A DNA stretch of 64,000 nucleotides from Methyloversatilis universalis FAM5 (GCF_000214035.2 NZ_AFHG01000043.1:36377-100376), one strand, 5' to 3'; positions 15,775 through 25,019 are shown, numbered from the stretch's first letter. Numbers and translations are program-made. The notes: a model not told the origin generated them from the sequence alone.

Positions 15775-16464
15775 ATGCAACCGCAATTCCAGAGCATGCA
15801 GACCACCGGTTCGATCGCGGTCGGCCAGAACCGTGTGCTGCGCAACACCTATCTGATGCTGGCCGTGTCCATGGTGCCGACGCTGATCGGTGCGCTGGTG
15901 GGCATACAGATGCGCTTCTCCTTCTTCGCCGGCAGCCCGCTGGTGTCTTTCCTGGTGTTCATGGGCGTGGCCTGGGGCTTCATGTGGGGCATCGAGAAGA
16001 ACAAGAACAGCGGGCTGGGCGTGGCCCTGCTGCTGGGCTTCACCTTCTTCATGGGCCTGATGCTGAGCCGCGTCCTGCAGGTGGCGCTGGGCTTCTCGAA
16101 CGGCGGCAGCATCATCGCGATGGCCGCCGGCGGCACCGCGGCGACCTTCTTCGTGCTGTCGTCGATTGCGGCGACCACGAAGCGCGATTTCTCCGGCATG
16201 AGCAGCTTCCTGACCGTGGGCGCCATCGTGCTGCTGCTGGCCATCGTCGCCAACATCTTCCTGCAGATTCCGGGCCTGTACCTCGCGATCTCGGCCGGCA
16301 TCGCGCTGCTGTCGGCGGCCTGGATGCTGTACGACATCCAGAACATCGTGCGCGGCGGTGAAACCAACTACGTGAGCGCTTCGCTGTCGGTATATCTGAA
16401 CCTGTACAACCTGTTCGTCAGCCTGATCAATCTGCTGATGGCACTGACCGGCCAGCGCGAATAA
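15775..16464 (+). CDS. Bax inhibitor-1/YccA-family membrane protein (229 aa)
   Basis: Integral inner-membrane protein with seven hydrophobic segments and the family signature FFVLSSIAATTKRDFSGMSS plus the conserved end YDIQNIVRGG. Bacterial members such as YccA and YbhL bind or modulate FtsH or act as ion-leak channels; the specific role here is not determined. The ATG at 15775 has GGGAGA upstream; a TTG one codon earlier is out-competed. This is the first core gene outside the island, and a strong terminator follows. Confidence 0.9.
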   Translation: MQPQFQSMQTTGSIAVGQNRVLRNTYLMLAVSMVPTLIGALVGIQMRFSFFAGSPLVSFLVFMGVAWGFMWGIEKNKNSGLGVALLLGFTFFMGLMLSRVLQVALGFSNGGSIIAMAAGGTAATFFVLSSIAATTKRDFSGMSSFLTVGAIVLLLAIVANIFLQIPGLYLAISAGIALLSAAWMLYDIQNIVRGGETNYVSASLSVYLNLYNLFVSLINLLMALTGQRE

Positions 16465-16486
16465 ATCCCGCTGTCACCGGATAAAC

Positions 16487-16521
16487 AAAAGCCCCGGGGG
16501 CGAAAGCGTCCGGGGCTTTTT
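16487..16521 (+). terminator. Rho-independent terminator
   Basis: GCCCCGG and CCGGGGC arms around a short loop are followed by TTTTT, 23 bp after the stop of the Bax-inhibitor-like gene. Confidence 0.85.
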
Positions 16522-16588
16522 GTTGACCGCTGGTTTTCGCGGCCTGACGGCTTCTGCTTGATGAGCGCCGCGCGACTGCCCAGGCAGC

Positions 16589-16675
16589 ATCGCGGCGAGG
16601 GCGCCGCTCCCACGCGCTCCCACGAATCCGGCCACAGACTGCGGACACCCGTGGGAGCGGCGCCCTCGCCGCGAT
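16589..16675. repeat. REP-like inverted repeat (26-bp perfect arms)
   Basis: Two perfect 26-bp arms (16589 to 16614 and 16650 to 16675), sharing the GTGGGAGCGGC...GCCGCGA core, face each other across 35 bp. The same core recurs near 20406, 32722, 33669 and 33799. It is non-coding and lies in the gap between convergent genes. Confidence 0.75.
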
Positions 16676-16752
16676 ATGGCCGTTGAAGGGGCACAGAGCC
16701 CCCTTCAGGCGCTGCATGGGGGAGCCGCTCCTTCTCCCGCCGGTCAGCCCGC

Positions 16753-18075
16753 TCAGCCGCGCTCGATCAGCGCGATCGATTCGACGTGCGAGGTCTGCGG
16801 GAACATGTTGGCGATGCCGGCACCGCGCACGCGATAGCCCTTCTCGTGCATCAGCACCGACAGGTCGCGCGCCAGTGTGGCCGGATTGCAGGACACATAC
16901 ACGATGCGCTTCGGCGCCGCTTCGTCGGCCGCGTGTGGCAGCGCCTTGCACAGCTCAACTGCGCCCTCGCGCGGCGGGTCGATCAGCATCTTGTCGAAGC
17001 GGCCGAGCTTCGCGAGCGACGCTTCATCGGTGTCGAACAGATTGGCGACCGCGAAGCTGCAGCGCGCGCCCAGGCCGTTGGCATCGGCGTTGCGCGCCGC
17101 TCGTTTCACCAGCGCGTCCGCGCCTTCGATGCCGACCACATCGGCGCCGAAAGTGGCGATCGGCAGCGAGAAATTGCCCAGGCCGCAGAACATGTCAGCG
17201 ATGCGCTCGCCCGGCTGCGGGTCCAGCAGCGACATCGCGCGCCGCAGCAGCGAGCGGTTGATGCCGTGATTCACCTGGGTGAATTCGGTCGGCGCGAACG
17301 CCAGCTTCACGCCGAAATCCGGCAACGAGTAGGCCAGTTCGGGCATCGGGATTGGCCAGAACGGCACCGCGGTATCCGGGCCACCCGGCTGCACGTAAAG
17401 GTATAGCCGGTGCTTCTCGCCGAAGGCGCGCAGCGCAGCCTCGTCCTCGGCCGTCATCCGGTCGAGGATGCGGAACACCAGCACCGTCATCTGCTCTTCG
17501 CGCTCACCGCCGATGGCGATCTCGATCTGCGGCAGACGGTCGCGCAGCGAAAAGCCGCTGATCAGCTCGCGCAGCGGCAGGAACAGCGCCGACACGTGCG
17601 GCGGCAGCACCTCGCAGGAACTCATGTCGGCCACGTAGCTGGACTTCTTCTCCCGGAAACCGACCAGCACGCCGCCCTTGCGCGCGACGTAGCGCACCGA
17701 CAGCCGCGCCCGGTAGCGATAGCCCCAGCCGGGACCGACCAGCGGCGCGAACACGGTTTCCGGCTTCACCCGGCCGACATGCCACAGCGCGTCTTCCAGC
17801 ACGCGCTGCTTGACCGAAGCCTGCGCGGCGACATCCAGGTGCTGCATGCTGCAGCCGCCGCAGTAGCCGAAATACCTGCAGCGCGGCGTCACCCGCTGCG
17901 GGCTGGCGCGCACGATGCGGCTGATCTGCGCCAGTTCGTAGGACGACTTCTTGCGGTAGGGCGAAAAATCGACGGTTTCGCCCGGCAGAGCGCCATCGAC
18001 GAAAATGACCTTGCCTTCGTGATGGGTGACGCCGCGACCTTCGTGGTCCAGCGATTCGATACGGGCGACCGGCAT
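16753..18075 (-). CDS. rlmD: 23S rRNA m5U1939 methyltransferase RlmD (440 aa)
   Basis: S-adenosylmethionine-dependent methylation of U1939 in 23S rRNA. A TRAM domain is at the N-terminus (about 1 to 60). Fe-S cysteines follow in CRYFGYCGGCSMQH, and there is a fourth one in SSCEVLPP. The methyltransferase domain has DMFCGLGNFSLPIA as SAM motif I, DPPREGA, and the catalytic cysteine in VSCNPATLARDL. The length matches the family. It starts 117 bp from the divergent roxA gene. A pseudouridine or m5U paralogue such as RlmC is less likely because of the TRAM domain and length. Confidence 0.95.
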   Translation of the reverse strand: MPVARIESLDHEGRGVTHHEGKVIFVDGALPGETVDFSPYRKKSSYELAQISRIVRASPQRVTPRCRYFGYCGGCSMQHLDVAAQASVKQRVLEDALWHVGRVKPETVFAPLVGPGWGYRYRARLSVRYVARKGGVLVGFREKKSSYVADMSSCEVLPPHVSALFLPLRELISGFSLRDRLPQIEIAIGGEREEQMTVLVFRILDRMTAEDEAALRAFGEKHRLYLYVQPGGPDTAVPFWPIPMPELAYSLPDFGVKLAFAPTEFTQVNHGINRSLLRRAMSLLDPQPGERIADMFCGLGNFSLPIATFGADVVGIEGADALVKRAARNADANGLGARCSFAVANLFDTDEASLAKLGRFDKMLIDPPREGAVELCKALPHAADEAAPKRIVYVSCNPATLARDLSVLMHEKGYRVRGAGIANMFPQTSHVESIALIERG

Positions 18076-18192
18076 GGGCTGTCCTGCAGAAAGCGAAAGG
18101 GCGCGATTTTACCTGCAGCCGTGGCGCACTTGTCCGCTGAAGCGCAGCCGGCCCTGCCCCGCCGCTGCCGGCTTCGCGGATAATCGCTGTCC

Positions 18193-19326
18193 ATGGACAA
18201 GACACTGCTCGGCGGGCTCACGGCCCGCACCTTCCTGCGCGACTACTGGCAGAAGAAACCACTGCTGATACGCGGCGCGATTCCAGGCTTCAACGGCCTG
18301 CTGCCGCGCGAGGACCTGCTCAATCTGGCGCGCGACGAAGACGTCGAATCGCGTTTCATCGAACACGACAGCCACAACTGGAGGATGGAGCGCGGCCCGC
18401 TGCCGGCTTCGCTGATCCGTCGCCCGAAAACCCGGCCGTGGACGGTGCTGGTGCAGGGTCTGAACATGCTGCTGCCGGAGGCGGACGCGCTGATGCGCCG
18501 CTTCAGCTTCATCCCCTACGCGCGGCTGGACGACGTGATGGTGAGCTACGCCACCGACGGCGGCGGCGTCGGGCCGCACTTCGATTCCTATGACGTGTTC
18601 CTGCTGCAGGGCACCGGGCGCCGCCGCTGGCAGATCAGCGAACAGAGCGATCTCACGCTGGTCGAGGACGCACCGCTGCGCATCCTGAAGAATTTCGTGC
18701 CGGAACAGGAATGGGTGCTGGAGCCGGGCGACATGCTCTACCTGCCGCCCAAGTGCGCGCACAACGGCATCGCCGAGGGCGAATGCACCACCTACTCGAT
18801 CGGCTTCCGCACGCCGTCGATGCAGGAACTGGCCACCGGCTTTCTCGACCATCTGCGCGAACAGGTGTGCCTGGCCGGCATGTATGCCGACCCGGATCTG
18901 ACGCTGCAGGCCGACCCTGCCCTGCTGCCGGCGGCGATGATCGACAAGGTGGAGGCGGTGCTCAAGGGCGTCACCTGGACGCGCAAGGATGTCGAGGCCT
19001 TTCTCGGCAGCTATCTGAGCGAACCCAAGCCGCATGTGTTCTTCGACGCGCCGGACGACGCGCTGACGCCGAAGCGTTTCGCCGCCGCGGTGACGAAGAA
19101 GGGCGTGCGCGTCGATGGCCGCACGCTGCTGTTGCGCAGTGGCCGGCAGTTCTGGGTGAATGGCGAACCGGTCGAGCTTCCGGCTGGCAGCCATGACGCG
19201 CTGAAGGCGCTCGCCAGCGCGCGCCGGCTGGACCGCGTGCCGGACGAGGCGGCGCTGATCGAACTGCTGTACGACTGGTACGACGCCGGCTTCATTCACG
19301 TAGGTGCGCAGGACACCGCCGCTTGA
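18193..19326 (+). CDS. roxA: Ribosomal oxygenase, uL16 arginine hydroxylase RoxA/YcfD type (377 aa)
   Basis: Fe(II)/2-oxoglutarate-dependent JmjC-fold oxygenase that hydroxylates an arginine of ribosomal protein uL16. The cupin core has the metal motif HxD in VGPHFDSYDVFLLQ, a distal histidine in PPKCAHNG, and family residues such as RRRWQISE. A winged-helix-like C-terminal part (about 260 to 377) matches YcfD. The ATG at 18193 is well placed. It is translationally coupled to the next gene by a TTGA overlap. Confidence 0.93.
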   Translation: MDKTLLGGLTARTFLRDYWQKKPLLIRGAIPGFNGLLPREDLLNLARDEDVESRFIEHDSHNWRMERGPLPASLIRRPKTRPWTVLVQGLNMLLPEADALMRRFSFIPYARLDDVMVSYATDGGGVGPHFDSYDVFLLQGTGRRRWQISEQSDLTLVEDAPLRILKNFVPEQEWVLEPGDMLYLPPKCAHNGIAEGECTTYSIGFRTPSMQELATGFLDHLREQVCLAGMYADPDLTLQADPALLPAAMIDKVEAVLKGVTWTRKDVEAFLGSYLSEPKPHVFFDAPDDALTPKRFAAAVTKKGVRVDGRTLLLRSGRQFWVNGEPVELPAGSHDALKALASARRLDRVPDEAALIELLYDWYDAGFIHVGAQDTAA

Positions 19327-19811
19327 GCGACCAGGCCACAGCGCAGCGCTTCGACGACCGGGCCGGCTATCAGGCTGCGATCAGCGGCCTGCTGACCGGC
19401 ATCGACCGCAGCCTGTACATTTTCGACACCGACCTGACCGGCACCGGTCTGGACGGCCGCGCCGCGGTCGAGCGGCTCACCACCACGCTGGCAGCGTCGC
19501 CGCGCGCCGAGATGCGCATCGTGCTGCACGATGGAGGTCCGCTGCAGGCGCGCATGCCACGGCTGTGGGCACTGTGCGCCGCACAATCCCATCGCGTGCA
19601 GATCCGCCAGACGCCGCGCTCGCTGCGCCACCTGACCGAACTGTTCATGCTGAACGGATCGTCCGCCCTGGTCATCCGCACCCACAGCAACCACTGGCGC
19701 GGAAAGGCGGTGAGCGGCGACGGGGTGCTGTGCGCCGGCTACCGCGGCCGTTTCGACGACATCTGGGAGGCCTGCTCATGTTGCATCAGCACAACAAAAC
19801 TGGGGCTGTAA
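19323..19811 (+). CDS. Phospholipase D-like/DUF7931-type hypothetical protein (162 aa)
   Basis: Starts at a TTG that overlaps the roxA stop (TTGA). The sequence SLYIFDTDLTGTGLDGRAAV, RAEMRIVLHDGGPLQARMPR and ALVIRTHSNHWRGKAV follow the strand-helix order of half a PLD-like nuclease fold, but no complete HKD motif is present, so catalysis is doubtful. Such proteins often follow acetyltransferase or ribosome-modifying genes; coupling to roxA suggests a related role, perhaps in translation or RNA. Assignment from memory of the family is tentative. The last dozen residues are Cys/Ser/Thr rich. Confidence 0.6.
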   Translation: MSDQATAQRFDDRAGYQAAISGLLTGIDRSLYIFDTDLTGTGLDGRAAVERLTTTLAASPRAEMRIVLHDGGPLQARMPRLWALCAAQSHRVQIRQTPRSLRHLTELFMLNGSSALVIRTHSNHWRGKAVSGDGVLCAGYRGRFDDIWEACSCCISTTKLGL

Positions 19812-19834
19812 AACCTTGTTTCGAGACGTGCAAC

Positions 19835-19863
19835 TTGATACGCATCGCTCGTGCTACTATTTT
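19835..19863 (+). promoter_or_regulatory. Candidate sigma-70 promoter of the Ala/Pro lipoprotein
   Basis: TTGATA at 19835 and TATTTT at 19858 are spaced 17 bp, leaving a 76-bp 5' UTR before the ATG at 19940. Confidence 0.45.
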
Positions 19864-19939
19864 GGGCTGATCGAGGTCGCTAGCTCGATCGGGTGATTTA
19901 CCGAATTCACGTTGATTGCCAACAGCCAAGGAAACCAAA

Positions 19940-20185
19940 ATGCAAAAGTCCCTCCTCCTCGCCGCCGTCCTCGCCGCTGCCCTGGCCGCTTGCTCGAAGC
20001 CGCAAGAAGCCCCGGCCCCGGCCGCTGAACCGGCTCCGGCCGCTGCTCCGGCTCCGGCCCCGGCTGCTGAACCGGCACCGGCTCCGGCTGCTGCCCCGGC
20101 TGACGCTGCTGCTCCGGCTGCTGCCCCGGCTGACGCTGCTGCTCCGGCCGCTCCGGCTGCTGCCCCGGCCGAAGAGAAGAAGTAA
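19940..20185 (+). CDS. Small Ala/Pro-rich lipoprotein (81 aa)
   Basis: Signal peptide MQKSLLLAAVLAAALAAC with a lipobox (LAAC), so the mature protein starts at Cys18 and is lipid-anchored. The mature part is mainly Ala-Pro with some Glu/Asp, ending in EEKK. It is likely extended and disordered, perhaps spanning the periplasm like other Pro-Ala linkers. I chose the ATG at 19940, since the preceding eight codons give no better signal peptide. It is a single-gene unit with its own promoter and terminator. Compare the longer Pro/Ala-rich lipoprotein cytochrome at 55608. Confidence 0.85.
   Translation: MQKSLLLAAVLAAALAACSKPQEAPAPAAEPAPAAAPAPAPAAEPAPAPAAAPADAAAPAAAPADAAAPAAPAAAPAEEKK
20081..20140 (+). 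repeat. Perfect 30-bp tandem duplication inside the lipoprotein gene
   Basis: 20081 to 20110 and 20111 to 20140 are identical 30-mers, encoding APAAPADAAA twice. In-frame length change by slippage is likely. Confidence 0.85.
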
Positions 20186-20204
20186 TTCTTCTGCCTCGTG
20201 CATG

Positions 20205-20232
20205 AAAAAAGCCGGCGCAAGCCGGCTTTTTT
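20205..20232 (+). terminator. Rho-independent terminator of the lipoprotein gene
   Basis: GCCGGC-GCAA-GCCGGC is followed by TTTTTT and preceded by AAAAAA, so it may also act in reverse. Confidence 0.9.
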
Positions 20233-20405
20233 CATTGGTGCTTCAGATCCTGCAGTCCGCTCATCGAAGCATCGATATCGCTTGCGGTGTAGCCGAAGCC
20301 AGTCCATGCCCAGCGAAGACCACGCAGCACCGCATATCGGGTATCCATCCGCCTCTTGGCCGGACTCCCGACAGGGAATGAGCCACCCTCTCCGAGAAGG
20401 CCCCG

Positions 20406-20429
20406 TCGCGGCGAAGCGCCGCTCCCACG
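20406..20429. repeat. Single REP-like half element in a gene-free stretch
   Basis: TCGCGGCGAAGCGCCGCTCC and the adjoining CACG match the REP-like core seen at 16589, with slight divergence. The surrounding 20233 to 20598 holds no gene I can support. Confidence 0.55.
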
Positions 20430-20598
20430 TATCCTGTTCAGTGCTTCAGCTGTCTGCGCAATGACGATGCGGTCGGCCTTGACGTCCGGACCTTCGAGCA
20501 CAGGCCGCACTGACCCGCCGTTCGAACCGCCGAACTGACACCCCCTACATTACGCTCCGCCACGGCACCGCCTGCGTCGCAGCGATGCGCGTTACGGA

Positions 20599-21444
20599 TC
20601 AGGGCTTTTTCGCCGATTCCAGGTCCTGCAGGCTTTCCCGTATCGGCGCGATCAGCGGGGAATCCGCCGGCAGCAGCTTGAGCAGACGGTCCCAGTGCAG
20701 GCGCGCACCCGCGGCGTCGCCACGCTGCATCGCCGCGCTGCCGGCCAGCGCCAGCGCCTTCACGTTGTCCGGATCGATTTCCAGCGCCTTCTTCAGCAGC
20801 CGCTCCGGCTCGCCCGCGAGCTGACGGCCCTGCTTCATCGCCACCGCGTCGGCGTAATCGGTCCAGGCCTGCGCGTCGCGATCGACGATCTTGACCAGAC
20901 TGGCGTAAGCATCGGCCGCCTCTTCAAAACGTCCCATCGCGAAGTAGGAGCGCGCCAGCATCTGCCAGCCTTCGGCGTTGCCGGGATCGGCCTTCATGCG
21001 CTCGGCCAGGCGCGCCACCATGTTCTGTATCTGTTCCGGCGTCACTTCGCCCTGCTCGGCCTGGGGTTCGCTCCGCCGCGGTGCCTCGACGGCCTGCGGG
21101 TGACCCAGAGCCAGGTAGACCGGCAGCGCGATCACCGGCACTGCCGCGGCGGCGACGAAAGCCAGCCAGCGGCCGGACGAGCGGCCGCGAACTACGGCCG
21201 CAGCACCCGCCTCGTCAAGCACGCGCCGCTCGATTTCGGCGCAGGAAATGCGGTACTGGGTGTCATCGATCAGGCCGGCGGCCAGATCGCGGTCCAGTTC
21301 GGCCAGTGCGTCACGGTGGATGGCCAGCGTGAGGGCGCGCTGCGCGTCGCCGCCGTCGGCGCCGCGCGCACGCAGCAGCGGCAGCACGACGAAAGCCAGC
21401 GCGAGCAGCAGCATGGCTGCCGCGCCGATCATGAAGGTGTTCAA
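20599..21444 (-). CDS. ccmI: Cytochrome c maturation protein CcmI/CycH (281 aa)
   Basis: Apocytochrome-chaperone subunit of the System I heme ligation complex. It has an N-terminal membrane segment (residues 4 to 25), a second hydrophobic stretch near residue 95, then TPR repeats from about 135 (AEGWQMLARSYFAMGRFEEA). The start is a TTG at 21444 that overlaps the ccmH stop (TTGA); an ATG four codons later is the alternative. It is the last gene of the operon. Confidence 0.92.
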   Translation of the reverse strand: MNTFMIGAAAMLLLALAFVVLPLLRARGADGGDAQRALTLAIHRDALAELDRDLAAGLIDDTQYRISCAEIERRVLDEAGAAAVVRGRSSGRWLAFVAAAAVPVIALPVYLALGHPQAVEAPRRSEPQAEQGEVTPEQIQNMVARLAERMKADPGNAEGWQMLARSYFAMGRFEEAADAYASLVKIVDRDAQAWTDYADAVAMKQGRQLAGEPERLLKKALEIDPDNVKALALAGSAAMQRGDAAGARLHWDRLLKLLPADSPLIAPIRESLQDLESAKKP

Positions 21445-21929
21445 ACCTGCTTCTCCTCGCCGTTCAGCAGCGCGCGTGCGCGTGCGTGTTCATCGGCGCT
21501 CAGTGTGTTGGCCGCTGCCGCACGTGCGGCGCGGGTGCGCAGCCGGCGCAGCAGCGCGAACGCCACCGCCCCCAGCAGCACGAAAGGGCCGGCCCACAGC
21601 AGCACGGTGGTGGCTTTCAGCGGCGGGCGGTACAGCACGAAATCGCCGTAGCGCTCGACCATATAGGTCTTGATTTCGTCGTCGGTGCGACCGGCGGCGA
21701 TCTGTTCGCGCAGCTGCTTCTTCAGGTCGAGCGCGAGGTCGGCGTGCGAATCGGCGATGTTCTGGTTCTGGCAGACCAGGCAGCGCAGTTCCTCGCCCAG
21801 CTTCTGGACGCGCGCTTCCAGCGCCGGATCCGACGCGACCGGCGCCGCGTCTTCCGCGTGCAGCGCGCCCCAGGGCAGCAGCAGCGCGACAAGTGCCGGC
21901 ATCAGCAGACGGTGCAGCGGGCGGCTCAC
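21441..21929 (-). CDS. ccmH: Cytochrome c maturation protein CcmH (162 aa)
   Basis: Periplasmic thiol protein that reduces apocytochrome heme-binding cysteines. It has an N-terminal signal sequence, the family motif LRCLVCQNQ, a following ADSHADLALDLKKQ helix and a C-terminal membrane anchor (ATTVLLWAGPFVLLGAVAFA). It is of the short form without a fused TPR domain; that part is CcmI next door. I start at the GTG at 21929, whose GTGA overlaps the ccmG stop. Confidence 0.94.
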   Translation of the reverse strand: MSRPLHRLLMPALVALLLPWGALHAEDAAPVASDPALEARVQKLGEELRCLVCQNQNIADSHADLALDLKKQLREQIAAGRTDDEIKTYMVERYGDFVLYRPPLKATTVLLWAGPFVLLGAVAFALLRRLRTRAARAAAANTLSADEHARARALLNGEEKQV

Positions 21930-22456
21930 GTCGCGGCCTCGAGCTGCTTCACGCGCGGCAGGATGTCGTCGCGCAGCTTTTCCGGGGTCAGCGGGCCGGT
22001 GTGCTTGTAGCGGATGACGCCGGCCTTGTCGACGATGAAGGTTTCCGGCGTGCCATAGACGCCGAAGTCGATGGCCACCCGGCCATCGCGGTCGTGTGCC
22101 GACAGCAGGTACGGGTCGCCGTGCTGGGCCAGCCACTTCAGGCCGGCGTCCCGCTCGTCCTTGTAGTGCAGGCCGATCATCGGCACCACGCCCGACTTGC
22201 CCAGCTCGACCAGCAGCGGATGCTCCTGGCGACAGGACACGCACCAGGAGGCCCACACATTCACCAGCCACACCTTGCCCTTCATGTCGGCCGGCGAAAA
22301 GGTCTTGCCCGGGTCTGCCAGCTGCGGCGCGGAGAAGGCCGGTACCGGCTTGCCGATCAGCGGGCTGGGTACCTCGCGCGGGTTCAGGTAGAGGCCGGCA
22401 AAGAGAAAGCCTGCGAGCACCACGAAGATGCCCAGCGGCCAGAGAAAGCGATTCAC
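21926..22456 (-). CDS. ccmG: Thiol:disulfide interchange protein CcmG/DsbE (176 aa)
   Basis: Membrane-anchored thioredoxin-fold protein that supplies electrons to CcmH or apocytochromes in the periplasm. It has an N-terminal anchor (residues 5 to 24), the active site WASWCVSCRQEH, and the cis-proline region GTPETFIVD. The length is typical. It overlaps ccmH by 4 nt and follows ccmF by 43 bp. Confidence 0.95.
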   Translation of the reverse strand: MNRFLWPLGIFVVLAGFLFAGLYLNPREVPSPLIGKPVPAFSAPQLADPGKTFSPADMKGKVWLVNVWASWCVSCRQEHPLLVELGKSGVVPMIGLHYKDERDAGLKWLAQHGDPYLLSAHDRDGRVAIDFGVYGTPETFIVDKAGVIRYKHTGPLTPEKLRDDILPRVKQLEAAT

Positions 22457-22499
22457 GGCGGAAGTCTCCGTTCGATGTGTCGTGCGCGCCTGACCGGGG

Positions 22500-24509
22500 T
22501 CAGGCGTGCTGTTGCTGTGCAGGCGGCAGCGACGCGGCAGAGGCGCCCTCGGCCTTCTTCGCGTCGCGCTGCGCGAGCTTGCGATAGCGCCGGTCTGCCG
22601 CTGCCATGACGCCGCCGACGGCCATGATGAGCGCGCCGAACCAGATCCAGTTCACGAAGGGCTTGTAGAAGATGCGCACGATCCAGGCTTCGCCATCCGG
22701 CAGCGGTTCGCCCATGGACACGTACACGTCACGGGTGAAGCCGGAGTCGATGGCCGCTTCGGTCATCGGCATCTGCGACACGCGGTACATGCGCTTTTCC
22801 GGCTGCATGATGGCCACCGGGCGGCCATCGCGGGTCACCTCGATGCGGCCACGCGCGGCGTCGTAGTTCGGGCCGTCGTGCGGCACCGCGCCGTGGAACT
22901 TGAAGGTGTAGCCGGCGAGCTCGGCGGTCTGGCCAGGGGACATCTTCATGTCGGCGTTCTGCTGGAACGCGCTCACCATCGTGATGCCGACCACCGTAAC
23001 CGCGACACCGAGGTGAGCCAGCCACATGCCCCAAAAGCCACCGGGCAGCGCGCGCACGCGCTCCACCCAGCTGCCCTCGCCGTTGCGCACGCGCACCCGC
23101 TCGACGAAAAGCTGCAGGCTGGTGGCGACGATCCACACCGTGGCAAATGCACCCAGACCCAGCATGGGCTTGAAGTCGCCGCCCAGCAGCACCGCGAGCA
23201 CGGTGGCGGCCACGCTGACTGCGAACGCCCAGCGCAGGCGTACGGTCAGGCCGGGCGCGTCGTCCTTCTTCCAGCGCACGAAGGGGCCGATCGCCATCAG
23301 GAAGAGCACCGGCGTCATCAGCGGCACGAACACCGCATTGAAGTAAGGCACGCCGACCGAAATCTTGCCCATGCCGAGCGCGTCCAGGAACAGCGGATAC
23401 AGCGTGCCAAGCAGCACCGCCGAGGTGGCCACCGCCAGCAGCACGTTGTTCGCCAGCAGCGAGGTTTCGCGCGACAGCAGCGCGAAGCCACCGCCCAGAC
23501 CGACCGACGGCGCGCGCAGCGCGAACAGCAGCAGCGAACCGCCGATCACGAACACCAGCAACGCGAGGATGAACACGCCGCGCTCCGGGTCGGTCGCGAA
23601 GGCATGCACCGAGGTCAGCACGCCGGAGCGGACCAGGAAGGTGCCGAGAAGCGACAGCGAAAAGGCGGCGATGGCGAGCAGCACGGTCCAGCTCTTGAAG
23701 GCGCCGCGCTTTTCGGTCACCGCCAGCGAGTGGATGAGCGCGGTACCGACCAGCCAGGGCATGAAGGAGGCGTTCTCGACCGGATCCCAGAACCACCAGC
23801 CGCCCCAGCCCAGTTCGTAGTAGGCCCAGTAGCTGCCGAGCGCGATGCCCAGGGTCAGGAACACCCAGGCCGCGGTGGTCCACGGACGCGACCAGCGCGC
23901 CCACGCCGCATCGAGCCGGCCGCCGATCAGCGCCGCCAGCGCGAAGGCGAAGGCGACCGAGAAACCGACGTAGCCCATGTACAGCATTGGCGGATGGAAA
24001 ATCATGCCCGGATCCTGCAGCAGCGGATTCAGGTCGCGGCCATCGACCGCGGCCGGCAGCAGGCGGTCGAAGGGGTTGGAACTGGCCAGCATGAAGGCGA
24101 GGAAGCCGACCGATATCCAGCCCAGCACCGCCAGCACGCGCGCCACCATTTCGTCCGGCAGCCGGCGCGAGAACACGCTCACCGCCAGCGACCACACCGA
24201 CAGCATGAACACCCACAGCAGCAGCGAACCTTCGTGGCTGCCCCAGGCGGCCGCGACGCGATACTCGAGCGGCAGCGTGGAATTGGAGTTGGTGGCGACG
24301 TTCAGCACAGAGAAGTCGTTCAGCACGAAGGACTGGATCTGGCAGAAGAAGGCGAACGCCACGAACACGAACACGCCCTGGGTGAGCGGCCGCGCACTCG
24401 CCATCAACCGCGCGTCAGCGCGCTGCGCACCGACCAGCGGAATCAGCCCCAGCAATACCGACAGCGCCAGCGCGATGGCCAGCGAAAAATTGCCCAACTC
24501 GGGAAACAT
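22500..24509 (-). CDS. ccmF: Heme lyase CcmF (669 aa)
   Basis: Large inner-membrane protein that joins heme to apocytochrome with CcmH and CcmI. It has more than a dozen hydrophobic helices and the tryptophan-rich WWD domain (WGGWWFWDPVENASFMPW) near residue 240, with further conserved loops such as GSHEGSLLLWVF. The length matches the family. It lies 63 bp downstream of ccmE. Confidence 0.97.
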   Translation of the reverse strand: MFPELGNFSLAIALALSVLLGLIPLVGAQRADARLMASARPLTQGVFVFVAFAFFCQIQSFVLNDFSVLNVATNSNSTLPLEYRVAAAWGSHEGSLLLWVFMLSVWSLAVSVFSRRLPDEMVARVLAVLGWISVGFLAFMLASSNPFDRLLPAAVDGRDLNPLLQDPGMIFHPPMLYMGYVGFSVAFAFALAALIGGRLDAAWARWSRPWTTAAWVFLTLGIALGSYWAYYELGWGGWWFWDPVENASFMPWLVGTALIHSLAVTEKRGAFKSWTVLLAIAAFSLSLLGTFLVRSGVLTSVHAFATDPERGVFILALLVFVIGGSLLLFALRAPSVGLGGGFALLSRETSLLANNVLLAVATSAVLLGTLYPLFLDALGMGKISVGVPYFNAVFVPLMTPVLFLMAIGPFVRWKKDDAPGLTVRLRWAFAVSVAATVLAVLLGGDFKPMLGLGAFATVWIVATSLQLFVERVRVRNGEGSWVERVRALPGGFWGMWLAHLGVAVTVVGITMVSAFQQNADMKMSPGQTAELAGYTFKFHGAVPHDGPNYDAARGRIEVTRDGRPVAIMQPEKRMYRVSQMPMTEAAIDSGFTRDVYVSMGEPLPDGEAWIVRIFYKPFVNWIWFGALIMAVGGVMAAADRRYRKLAQRDAKKAEGASAASLPPAQQQHA

Positions 24510-24572
24510 GGTGGTTCCTGCCCCTGAAACGTCACACGCCGGCGAACACCGCCGGCGCGTCCGGTCTGGCCC

Positions 24573-25019
24573 TTACTGGACGACCGTGGATTGCGCCTTC
24601 TTCGCCTGTTCCAGCGCGTGCGCCGCTTCCGGCGGCATGTAGTTCTCGTCGTGCTTGGCCAGCACTTCGCTTGCGGTGAACAGCCCGGATTCGTCAAGCT
24701 TGCCCTGGGCCACCACCCCCTTGCCTTCCTTGAACAGGTCCGGCAGCGCGCCCTTGTAGGCCACGGTGAGGGTATGGGCGGTGTCGGTCACGACGAATTT
24801 CACCGAGGTGCCGTCCTCGCCGCGCTGCAGGCTGCCTTCCTGCACCATGCCGCCGATGCGGAAGGTGCGGCCCTGCGGCGCTTCCTTCGCCGCAACCTGG
24901 GTCGGGCTGTAGAAGAACACCATGTTGTCATTGAAGGTGTTCAGCACCAGCGCGACTGCGCCGACCAGCAGCGCGACACCGGCACCGATCAGCGCCATGC
25001 GTTTCTGGCGCGGCTTCAT
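24573..25019 (-). CDS. ccmE: Heme chaperone CcmE (148 aa)
   Basis: Periplasmic heme carrier anchored by an N-terminal helix (residues 7 to 27). The beta-barrel domain holds the heme-binding histidine in [10 protein letters not shown] with the conserved tyrosine. The ATG overlaps the ccmD stop by 4 nt. Confidence 0.96.
   Translation of the reverse strand: MKPRQKRMALIGAGVALLVGAVALVLNTFNDNMVFFYSPTQVAAKEAPQGRTFRIGGMVQEGSLQRGEDGTSVKFVVTDTAHTLTVAYKGALPDLFKEGKGVVAQGKLDESGLFTASEVLAKHDENYMPPEAAHALEQAKKAQSTVVQ

Noticed and set aside
22506-24527. A 673-codon open frame on the plus strand opposite ccmF
   Set aside because: High-GC codon bias leaves long antisense frames open. The translation is low-complexity (His, Arg, Gln rich) and ccmF on the other strand is unmistakable.
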